Positions 25,050-35,002 of a stretch of DNA of 64,000 bases are shown in pieces; position 1 is the first letter of the stretch; the number at the start of each line of letters is the position of its first letter. A program made the position numbers and the translations under genes. This stretch comes from Bryoerythrophyllum caledonicum (taxonomy: Eukaryota > Streptophyta > Bryopsida > Pottiales > Pottiaceae), in NCBI GenBank assembly GCA_963971425.1, contig OZ020515.1, positions 6,154,291 to 6,218,290 of the forward strand. Reading direction: 5' to 3'. The notes beneath the pieces were generated by a model. That model worked only from the letters and a program-made list of their open reading frames with translations. It did no database searches and had not been told where the DNA came from.

Positions 25050-25325
25050 CCCTTTAATACCTAAGTGGAGTAACTATGAGGGTAATTGATTATGCTTAGC
25101 ATCATCTACACATTTAATACATTTCATGGCAAACCTACTTCTCGGAAATCATTGTAATTTGTCGATGCATGCATTGATTGGAAATTAAAGAGATGGGTTG
25201 AAAAGCTCTCTCAAAGCTCCAAATGCATTTGTAGTACGTGTGACGACAACATGCAAGCGTGGTGAAAGATACAGCACCAGATGCTCAAAAATCGATCCCG
25301 CGTGGACCTCATAGGCATTAAAGGG
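25050..25325. mobile_element. piggyBac-like MITE (TTAA target)
   Basis: TTAA (25046-25049 and 25326-25329) flanks an element of about 276 bp that starts CCCTTTAATACCTA and ends TAGGCATTAAAGGG. The TTAA duplication and CCC/GGG termini match the piggyBac superfamily pattern. Termini are nearly perfect over about 16 bp. Confidence 0.65.
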
Positions 25326-25496
25326 TTAATGAACTTGAGTTTGAGGTGGACAAGAGGAATTACATAGAAACCAATGTGCGCCTACAAAGCAAACATCAAG
25401 ACAAAAGTAAGAGTCTACCCTATGCAATAGTCATTTCTGTATACAATTGATTCAAAATAGAGAATGTACAAAAAAATGGAATTTTCAAGAGATTTG

Positions 25497-25580
25497 TCTA
25501 GGTGATACCCATGTAATGTCAATGTGATACTCGTGTAATGCCTGGGTGATACTCGTGTAATGCCTAGGTGATGTCCATTG
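25497..25580. repeat. 21-bp minisatellite
   Basis: About four copies of a unit like GTGATACYCGTGTAATGCCTA. Non-coding. Confidence 0.75.
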
Positions 25581-25935
25581 ATACCAATTGTGTTTGAACC
25601 ACTACAATCACTAGAAAATTAATTACTTCGGCAAGTAGTGTCCAAAAGTGACAACTTTGTACGGTACTTCTCAACGTCCTAACATGCTTTTGAAAGATAT
25701 ATATTGAACAAAGCACAAGCACGTACTAACTTCAAATGACCCGTAACTATTGACCTCAACCCTAATTGAAAAAAGTTCTGAGATAGGCTTTTGCAAATCT
25801 TGGGCACGTTCCCATGGTTGCAATTTATACTTGCAATCCTCAAAACGTTGTACAAAGATGCAAGAAGACAAGAGATACATGGGAGTGTAATTTTTATTCT
25901 CATCAAACTTATAAAAAAGAGTTATGCCATGTTAA

Positions 25936-27545
25936 CCCCTAAAAGCCCGAGGCGATTTCACACCAAAAACACTTCAAAATTGTTGATTCTACTACAATGA
26001 ATAAGGAAGGAAACAAAACCTTATATTTATCTTTTTGACCATAGGATCTCCATAAAGACTTACATCCTTACAAAATTTCATAAACTTTGACCACACGAAT
26101 CGAAAGATTATAGTATTTGAAGTCAAGAAAATGGTTCATTTTCTTCCCTCCATTGAGTGGATTAGCAGACTTTGACTTCACTTGGTATTAAATTTTTGCA
26201 CTACACAAGGTCTAAATCTTTTACCATTGTGTTGAACATGATATTAGTTCCATATACAACAATTTTTAGAGGTAGAGAAGGCATGTAGCATATTAAAAAA
26301 CAAGTGTGCAAAGAGTGGAGGTTCAAAAATTGTCAATTCACAAATTATTTTTTTAAGAATTTAATATGTTTTTGAATGACAATCTAAACGGCTAATGAGA
26401 AGGTTCACACCACATATTTCTGTAGAAAGAATAAAAAGTGAAAAATACGAAGATCTCTAGGTTTTATGTTAAAAAGATGAAGTTTTTGTTCCTACTTGTC
26501 CGAAATGTGTAAAAATGTGTTAAAATGTTTTTTTACACTGAAGACGAGTATTTTTTTTGACATCTGTAAAGAACATAATATTCTCTACATGCATGAAAAA
26601 TCTCAATGTCAATAGAGACTTCTAGCAAAAAAATTTGGAGCTGCCTTGAGTCCCCATTTCTAACTTTGAGTGGTACTAACTTTGAGTGGTACTAACTTTT
26701 AAACCATGAATCCAAAAACAATAATAAAATAATCTCCATGGAGCTCTCATTAGGGACAATCTAGTATAAGAGTTTCAGAAAAATAAGTTTTTTTTCCGAA
26801 TTGTAGGAACCTGCCAAGAATCCAAAACGTACACCCCACATACATTTGGGATCTTAGGGAGTAAAGAAAAATTTGTCAAATGTGGGCACATTGGGCAACT
26901 CCAAAAACTTTTGCTAGGACACTTTAGTAAATTTGAGATTTTGACTACTAGCAAGTAATATTATTTCCTATCATATTGTCAAAAAAAAATCTTGTTTGTA
27001 GTGGGAAAATGCATTTTATCCCAATTCAAAGATTTTCACACATTGCCACACATTGTTGGGCAAGGAACCAAAAAAAATTCTTTTCTTCCACATAAAACTT
27101 GAGATCTTCATTTTTACTTACTATTTTTCCTATTACAAGACATGGTGTAAAAGAACCTCCACTACTTGCACAATTTTTTTGAATATGCTACACCTCTTCT
27201 TTACCTGTAAAAATTGGTGTACAAAGAGTTCATATCATGGTCAACATGATGACATATATTTAGACCTTGTGTAGTGCAAAACCATGACACCAAATGAAGT
27301 CAAAGTCTGTTGATCCACTCAACACAAGGATGAAAATGAACCAATTTTTCTACTTCAAACACTATAATCTTTGAATCCGTGCTATCAAAGTTGATGAAAT
27401 TTTGTGAGTATGTTAATCAAGTGTTAAATGAGATCCTATGGTTTAAACTAGATATTCAATTTTTTTGTTTCCTTCCTTACTCATTGCACTAGAATCAATA
27501 GTTCTAAACTGCATTTGGTGTGAAATTGTCAAGGGAATTCAGGGG
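25936..27545. mobile_element. 1.6-kb fold-back element flanked by TTAA
   Basis: The outer ends read TTAA-CCCCTAAAAGCCC on the left and CAGGGG-TTAA on the right. The complement of 27090-27545 aligns with 25936-26470 over about 450-530 bp with perhaps 75-80 percent identity. Shared landmarks are CAATTTCACACCAAA/CGATTTCACACCAAA, AATRAGGAAGGAAACAAA, CATAGGATCTC, GACTTTGACTTCA and GCACTACACAAGGTCTAAAT. The centre carries no transposase and includes dispersed-repeat copy 3 (26640-26850). TTAA flanks and a C-rich terminus suggest a non-autonomous piggyBac-type element, though diverged arms make the ends less certain. Confidence 0.6.
26640..26850. repeat. dispersed repeat, copy 3
   Basis: Same family as 8585-8795 and 20915-21100, here inside the loop of the fold-back element. 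It shares CCCCATTTC, a locally doubled ACTTTGAGTGGTACTA, CATTAGGGACAATCTAGT and TAGGAACCTGCC. Confidence 0.55.
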
Positions 27546-28114
27546 TTAAGGGATAGAATGGAATCTTTAGAATCTGTTTATGGAAAAAAAAGTATTCTTG
27601 TAGCAGAATAAGGGTCCAATTTAATGTGTTTTTGGAGGGGGGGGGGAAATTATCCATAATATCAAAAACCTCCATTTGTTGGGCCTTGACACTTGACAAA
27701 TTTATCAAAAACCTCCATATGTTATAAACTTGGACATGCTATAAACTCCACCACTCCTTGTCTAATATTAGACTATACCCGACAATAAAAATCACAAAAC
27801 TGCAAAGAGCATTTTTCCTGAGATAAACCTTATTTCTACCTTAAGACGCTGATGTTGAAGCTTGCCTGAAACAAATTCCCAACTTCTAAGATCCCACTAA
27901 AAAGATATAACAAAGCCTATGCTCTATTCATCAAACAGAACTTGTGCAAATCAACCTAGATTAAATACTGCCATGTCTACTAATAATGAACTGAAGAGAA
28001 AACGGTAAAGGCTTGTAATTTACAAAAGGCAGTAAACTGCTAACTGTACATCTGTATATACTACGAATCGACAAATGCTAAGTAAAAAAACTAAGTTAGG
28101 TAGAGCGAGACTTG
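27546..28114. other. no gene recognised; 3' side of the RING-CH gene
   Basis: AT-rich. A run of ten G occurs at about 27637-27646. The stretch 27850-28114 may hold 3' UTR and polyadenylation signals for the longer form of the RING-CH gene. Confidence 0.4.
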
Positions 28115-29501
28115 CTAGAAATAGGCGATGCGGAAGAACCAGGGGACCATGAAGACGACAATCATGGATGCGAGGAGTGAGTTTCTGATGAGCTGATTTG
28201 CCCATAAGTACCTAAACAACCACACAACCAAAGCATTGACAGGATGTAAGTTTCTTGCAAATGGACATTAATCTCTCAAAACCAAGGCCATTAAATGGTG
28301 AATGGTACCAAACCTATCCTGACAGGAAAACACTAAAAGGCATATGCACGTTGAATCCATAATCAACGATTACACTTAACATTTACCGAAGGCCCAACTA
28401 CAACAAGCCCTTTTTGAAGAAGCCACAAGCGAGAATGAGATAGGCAAAATGCAAAGTCATAACCATGTGGTATTACTCATACTTGAACCAGAGCTTTCAT
28501 TAGGTAACGGACTTCCTGAAATAGAGGATACATACCCTGGAGATAAAAAAAATAAAAATGGATGTGCAAACAGATCTAGTCCCAAACAGTAATTCTACAA
28601 TCTGACCATAATTTCTGTGCTGATATCTGAGCCTCAGTACTGCTATATGACGAACACAAAATTTTAAGCCAAGTGAAAACAATTTGTTTGAGGTTATGAA
28701 TTAAGGACGCCAATCAGATGTGATGGTTGAGAAGTAGAGCAAGCAGAGATAGAGAAGAAAGGAAAAAAATGCCAATGAATAAAGTGGGGGCATACACTAC
28801 ATGCCGAACTTGACAACACGGAAGAACCAAGGGACAGTGCAAACCACAACAAGAGAAACCAAAAGTGCATTTCGCACCAGCTGACGCGTCCAGCAGTACC
28901 TAAGTCTCGTCATGGCGGTTGCATTGGCAAATTCCCTGTGCGAGTACGGCTCCGCTCCATTGGCCTCTAGATGCGCAGCAGTGCTCTCCGTAGGCGCAGG
29001 GATGTGCACGTTCTTTGCGGTTTCACCACAAATCTCGCACACTGTGTTGCCTCGGATCTTGAACCACTCCTCGGCGCAGTTGCGGTGGCAGAGGGCCAGG
29101 TCTTGCTTGCAGGCACAGCCGAGCTCAATGCTCTCGCCGCTCCCAGAATTGAGCCCCAGATGACACACTCTACAGACCGTCTCGCCGTCCGCTGCGTCGT
29201 CCTTGGATGCATTACTCACATGCTTCGGGCCAAGCTCGACATCGTCACCAACGGCGCCATACTTGGGTTTCGCCTTCTTCAAATTCGACCCTTCTCCTTT
29301 CGTCCCTCGCACCTGCGGTGGGAAAGATTCCCCCAGATTTACAACCACAAACTCTCCGTCCTGGTGACTATCACGGGGTGCTCTCGGGTTCACCGAGGCT
29401 AGCTCCAACGCATTCTCCAGAACCGGATCTCCCCGGAAGGACGCTCTTCCAGCGCCTTGCAACGGCAACTGCTGCTGCTGCGCCGCCGGACCACCACTCA
29501 T
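28115..29501 (-). CDS. RING-CH (RINGv) membrane E3 ubiquitin ligase
   Basis: ATG at 29501; open frame of 234 codons to TAG at 28797-28799. A Gln-rich N-terminus leads to a C4HC3 RING-CH domain at about residues 110-165: CRVCHLG, ELGCACKQDLALCHRNCAEEWF and CEICGE. This is followed by a C-terminal hydrophobic segment (LLVSLVVVCTVPWFF), so the protein is probably tail-anchored with the ligase domain in the cytosol. A second ending exists: splicing at the GT after CTTAG (exon end 28900) to the AG before 28211 replaces RYCWTRQLVRNALL with RYLWANQLIRNSLL and another WFFR anchor, ending at TAG 28115-28117. The two ends are clear duplicates, giving alternative terminal exons. A 5' UTR intron acceptor (TTATTGCAG) lies just before the ATG. 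Confidence 0.88.
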
Positions 29502-31124
29502 TGTCGCTGCAATAATAATTCGGTCTCACTGGCCCCCCTACTACGCGTTGCTCATTGATCCACTTCGCATCTCAACATATCAACTACAAAGCCTCACAAA
29601 CAATTTCAGGTAATCCTCCTTCGCATTGCCACGGCATCCCAGATCCCAACCTAAGAACCCAACGTAGCTCCACAGCACGTCAACCCTCTACCAACAGCCA
29701 ACTGTTATCCCACCACAACCTTAACAGACGCAACACAACACCTGCACCAAATTCATAGCAGAGGGTAAGAATCAGGGCTTCATATCCGTACCCGAATCCA
29801 AGAAAAACCTCTCACCCATCAACCCAACAACAACTCTCCAGATCCGACACCCTCTCACAACAATTTCGAGGCTCACGACTATCCGAAACCCTTAACTAAC
29901 CGGAGAAACCACAGAAACTCATCAACTCTCGTGTTCACATAACAACAGTAGTGAACTCTCCAAACCCGCCAGCCCTCAAAACACCTTCGCACTCAACTTC
30001 TCATATCAAAAAGACCTGCTCCTTACCAATCCACCATCCAAAAACTTACCCACCGACGCATCACTCTGCATCCCTAAAAACCATGACTCGACTTCAGCGC
30101 ACGAGTATATTCTCGCAAACAACTTCCCAAGCACCTCGCAAGCACCCTCGCAAGTTGGTGGTGTGGTCCACAGCGCCCAAGTTGACAGAAAACCCTTCCA
30201 CCGTCCTCGTAAACATCAGCTCATCACCTCTTCAATCATATGAAACCCCTGGCATCGCCAACCTTGCTGACCGTGTGCGGAATTACCAGAAATGAATAAA
30301 ACAACGGCAACTGAGTGAAGAGGTCGGTACGCATCGTGTGGTAAAAAGAAGGTAGCATCATCAACTTATGATAGAGTATCATGCTGATGATGCTCCTTAC
30401 TAGAAATGAGGGTCAGAAAAAGCATGCGTTTCTCGGTGGTGGCTCGGCTTTCGGTGAGAACAATGAATATGGGCGCCACTTAACACGGGCATTCTGTTCA
30501 CATTGATGTGGTCAACTTCACAAATCACTTACTTCACAAATCACTTACTATGGAATGACGTAACAGCAGCTCCGTCGTAATCTGAATATGCAGTCACGAA
30601 ATCAGCGATGTTAGCTGTGAGCGCAAGACATGCTCCAGAACTACAAGATTTTAGATTAGGATACAAATACACCAGTCAAGATGGTGGTCATGACTCGGGT
30701 AATAATTAGTGACTCTAACCCCTACCCTGTAAAGTTTCAGTGTTGAGAACCCGGACGATGAGTGGTGGTGAATTTTACACAAAATATAGGGGAGTTGAAG
30801 TAGGGCACTCTTCAAGCAAAAGGATTGATGTGAACCTCGTAGTTTTCCGAGCTGACACCGCCAGTTGGTTTGGGAAGGATGCAGATAGTTCAGCGGGGAT
30901 AATCTGTTGTAAAAATTGGGTACAGACAGGCAAATTATGCCAGCTCCAAGGGTATAACCTGGCAGTGAGAGTACACGGAGAAGAGAAGAGCCAGATCCTC
31001 TTTGCAGGCATGCAGGAAGGCTGCGAACATGTCTAACGTAGAAGTTTTCTGCAGATTCAAACAGAACACCCTGCTGGACATGCACATGGTGAAAATGGAT
31101 CTGTGATCCGGGCAAACACCTTGG
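29502..31124. other. intergenic: 5' side of RING-CH gene and 3' UTR side of GTF2H2
   Basis: 29520-30290 is C/A-rich on plus and probably holds the 5' UTR, a leader intron and the promoter of the RING-CH gene. 30650-31124 is probably the 3' UTR of GTF2H2. A direct repeat AAATCACTTAC is at 30534-30550. No further gene is supported. Confidence 0.4.
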
Positions 31125-32868
31125 TTATTGAGAAGGTTGTGATGATGAGATTGAAGTACTTTCACAACCAGGGCAATTATGAAGACTTTCGTGAATGTAA
31201 TTGTCACAATCGAAGCAGAAATGCTGTCTACAACGCGGGCATGCCAGTCGGACCCCTTTGACCTTCCCTCCTGCAATTCGACAAACAGAGTCTGTTAGTG
31301 CTCCAAATAACATTATGCACTCACTCAAAAAGTTCGGTGCATGCTGACGGCGAGATCGTGCACCTGTCTAGTATTAGAAGGCAACAGATTCTACCTGGGG
31401 TGGGAAGCTCCTGCAGACACCCATAGCAATTCCCAGACAAGTTTTGGCGTCCATTGGAGACAGCCATGTTCGCAACCTCTTCAAAAGGGGGCACAGGGAA
31501 GAGATGATGGTAGGAACGCGCAAGGTGTGGAGAAGAAACCAGAGTTAAGCCACATATGTGACACTGGGTTGGAAGCTCGCAGACTCTCGCCTTACAACGT
31601 GGGCAAGTGTAGCCCCCTCCTATCTTGACTTCTCTATGGCACGCACAAAGAGCCACTGCATCTTCAGCCCCCCTTTGCGGAAACCCCATGCGTACTAAGC
31701 TTGCCACAGAAACCTCCGCTTGCACTGGAGGTGGAGGGGCATGCTCCATGATCAATTCTTTCAAGTGGGCCTGTTAGGGACGTTATTGTCAAAAATATTC
31801 AAGGAGGAATGCTTCAGAATTACCAAACCACTCCAAATGAACTTCTAATGCAAGAGCTAGGGATCTATGAAGGAGACATTTGACATGTAGATTTCTCTAA
31901 TTGACCACTCTAACACAACTCTGAAACATTCACAATCTCTCGGACCCTTACACTGCCATTGAACGATACGTGACGGGAATCCAAGAACTAGAAAGAAAGC
32001 CGAATAACTACAGCATTGTGCAGCAAGAACTGCACAGCTCCAAAAAGCATACCTCGTTTGTTGCCACGGAATATATGCCTCCAGTTTGATCACACAAGAG
32101 TTTACAAATGTAAATCTCCGCGGACAGGCCCACAACAGAGCAACGAATATTGGCCTCTTTACACTTCTGCACGGCTTCCAGTATGTCCCCTGGATCAATT
32201 GTGCTTAGAGCCGAAAACACAAGCATGACTTCTCGATGCCCGTAACTTGGAATCTGCGTCAAATAACCCCGCGCCAGATCCAAAGCATTTTGTATCGACG
32301 CATCTCCTGCGCACTCCATGTTGCTCCGGAGCGCCTTGATATGCGTCTCCGGGCTGCCGCTCAAATCCGTCAGGCGGTGCGCAATCCCGTTCCTCAGAAG
32401 TATAATCCCGAAATGACTCAACGGATTCTGGTCGAAAAACTCCCGCACGAACGCCTCCACGCAATCAGCCACAATTCCCATTCGACTCGGCCGCAGATCC
32501 ATCTCTGCCGCTGCCTGCAAAACCCTAAATAAGTCATTCCTGCCTGTCTCGTGATGGAGCCCTAGGAAAAGAAGCGAGACACTCACTCGCGAGAAGTCGA
32601 GCAGGACGTAGAGGTAGCGGATGATGCCGCGCTGGATGTGAGGGCCGGCCATGGCGGCCACGCGCTTGCGGTGCTGGCGCTGCTGCTGCGCGACGTCGAG
32701 CGGGCGAAGCAGCCCGGACTCGTCCTCCTGGAGCTCCTCCCAGGAGCGCTCGTCGGCGTAGTGGCGCTCGAACGCGCCGCGGTCCGCCATCGCCTCGTCC
32801 TCCTCCACGCCATCGTCGTCCATGTCCAGGCGCAGCGGCGCCTGCCTCTCCATGTCCACGTCCATCAT
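31125..32868 (-). CDS. GTF2H2: TFIIH core subunit p44/SSL1 (GTF2H2)
   Basis: Four exons inferred by splice sites and family conservation: 32868-32587, 32514-32053, 31770-31395 and 31270-31125, giving 421 residues, the usual plant length. Exon 1 starts with two adjacent ATG codons (MMDVDMERQ) and ends at YVLLDFSR. Exon 2 holds the von Willebrand A-like SSL1 domain (AAAEMDLRPSRM, FVREFFDQNPLSHFG, GSPETHIKAL, SYGHREVMLVFSAL, CSVVGLSAEIYICK). Exon 3 holds the first zinc region (CPRCKARVCELPTQCHICG, then LVSSPHLARSYHHLFP). Exon 4 encodes the C-terminal C4-type finger (CPRCRQHFCFDCDNYIHESL, CPGCES). It acts in the nucleus in transcription initiation and nucleotide excision repair, where p44 stimulates the XPD helicase. 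All junctions keep frame; introns are 72, 282 and 124 bp. The gene appears intact. Confidence 0.96.
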
Positions 32869-33182
32869 CGCTCCTCGTGCAATGGCGAGAACAGGCAACT
32901 ATCGCAGAGGTTTGTATTTACAATCTCACCTCCCAAGTTCGTGTCTGACACGCTAGTGTTTGTCGAGAGAATTGAGAGACCCTAAACCCTAAAACCCTAA
33001 ACCCTTGGGACTGGTTCCGACAAGCGATAGGAGGAAAGAGAAGTGGTTTGTTTTCTTTTAACTCTAAACCCTTAAACGAAAGTCGGGAAACGTATATACA
33101 GGCACGTATTTTACTCTCTAGAATATAGAAAATGTATTAAAGTTTAGCAAGACTTACACCTTTGGAGTGAAAATTCTTCAAC
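32869..33182 (-). promoter_or_regulatory. GTF2H2 upstream region with telo-box cluster
   Basis: About 110 bp upstream of the start codon, 32980-33006 carries three linked CCCTAAA units (telo-box AAACCCTAA on plus), with a further CTAAACCCTTAAA at about 33063. Such interstitial telomere motifs are common near transcription starts of plant growth and translation genes. Placing it in the promoter or 5' UTR of this gene is inference. Confidence 0.55.
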
Positions 33183-33184
33183 TA

Positions 33185-33681
33185 AGGTAGTTCTGCCTAA
33201 AACTGTCAAGTTAAGCAATGTGTATGTATGGAAAGCCCAAACAATATTACATTTATTTTTCAGTATTAGCCAATAGACTTACAAATTTAACCCAAGTGAT
33301 TTTATATTTTTCCGATTAAATGTGAATTAGTTATGATTTTTCAAAGATCCATGTGAAGAATGTTGGGTCACCGTCAGTAGAAGGGGGCCATGACCCTCGC
33401 ACAAATGGCCTAAAACGGCATGCATAACAACTAAAAACTGGCAATGAGTCAACCTTGAACTAATTCTAGAAATATTCTATTTTCTACACTCTTGCATGTA
33501 CAATAAGTCTAGAAGATCCCATTTTCCTAAAACCACCAACTGTGCATCCAATTTATGCCACCCTAGCCTTTTCTCCCGCCATTAAAAATAGAGAGTTGGT
33601 TACATGTGCAAATAGTGGCGGTTTCTGGTGAAAAAATAGTTGGCGGCCATGGAATATTGGCGGATTTAGGCATAACTACCT
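33185..33681. mobile_element. MITE related to the 24514-24866 element, TA target duplication
   Basis: Ends AGGTAGTTCTGCCTAAA and the complement of TTTAGGCATAACTACCT, each flanked by TA. Length is about 497 bp. The first 170 bp aligns with 24514-24690 (for example AAGTTAAGCAATGTGTATGTATGGA and TTAGTTATGATTTTTCAAA against similar words). Non-coding. Confidence 0.65.
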
Positions 33682-33683
33682 TA

Positions 33684-35002
33684 ACATCTTTCATTTGGAT
33701 GTCAATTCAATATCTCAACCTTATCATGTTCACATATAACACCATACATGCAGAATATTGTGGCTACAAGTGGCACCTTATGACGTTTAAGGATTAATTA
33801 AACCAAATAACTTTGATTTATGGAGTACATTATTTATTTTTTTAGAGACATTTATTGCAAGAGCATAATGCTAGAGAGACCAAAGGAATCCAAACTTTTC
33901 CTTGTTCCCCGCATTTAGTCAATATAATTTAAACAAGGTTGTTGTGTTTCTATTCAATTTCAACAACAAACAAATACTTATGATATATTTGGAAGAGTTT
34001 GCGCCTACAAGGGGAAGATAAGTTCATGAAATAAACATCCTTCTATCCATTTAGTTGTTCTAGATCCTTTGTTGGCTCCTTTACTTATTCATAATAGTGG
34101 AACATATAGAAAGCTTCATTGGACCCTTTATATGTGATAATAGTCACGTTTACTCCAATCACGTAATCAAGAACAATGTTCACCAAGTCGTTTCTTTTCA
34201 AGTGTCATAAATAGCTAGTGAAACAAATATCTGTAAGATTTTTTATAAAGCATGAAGAAAAGTCATTGACAAAGTAGGTCTTTACACTAAGCCAATTTTT
34301 ATATACAAAGTAGTCAACCCAATCCTCATAGTCTTTTAATGTCTATAAAACCAAAAAAATAGCAAGGGTTTGTCCACATCAAAGAATACCACCTAATCTT
34401 TGTTGTAGATAAGAATGAAGTCTTGCTTTTTAAAATGTATTCCAAAATAAGCTTGATTTATTCAATAGGGCATATTACGTTTCCAATTTATTATTACTTC
34501 GAATTGTCCATTGAACGACTTGGATTGAGTTTTGAAGGAGTAGGCCCTAGTACACCTCTTCCTAGTCTATACGCATCCTTTAGTATAAGTTCTTAGGTCA
34601 ATTCACCAAAGGCATTTCAAACAACACTTTTAAATTCTATTGTCTTTTATATGAAACGTTGATCATGATTCTTCATGGCGTAGAAGTGACTAATCCAAGT
34701 CTTTGCCTCGTCCAACAGATCTTGTAGTAATGTATCCACCCCGCCACCCTTACACAATGGGTGCCTATCCAAACATCCACGTGATATCGCACTTGTCTCA
34801 TGCTCTCTACTAGGATGCTCAAACAACTTATTTTTAAGTTGCTTCAAAATTTTTTATTGAGTTCTTCACATTGGAAAAGCTGAAACTCATATCGGCTAAT
34901 AATTCTGAAATTCCTTGCACATTTAACATTTGATTCAACCTAGTCATGTTCCAGTGGAAGATCAATTTGTTCTTCAACTCCAGTTGCACTTTCTTTCCAT
35001 TT
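33684..35002. other. no gene recognised
   Basis: AT-rich. A 66-codon frame on minus (34647-34847) has no recognisable domain. No RNA gene was recognised. Confidence 0.4.
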
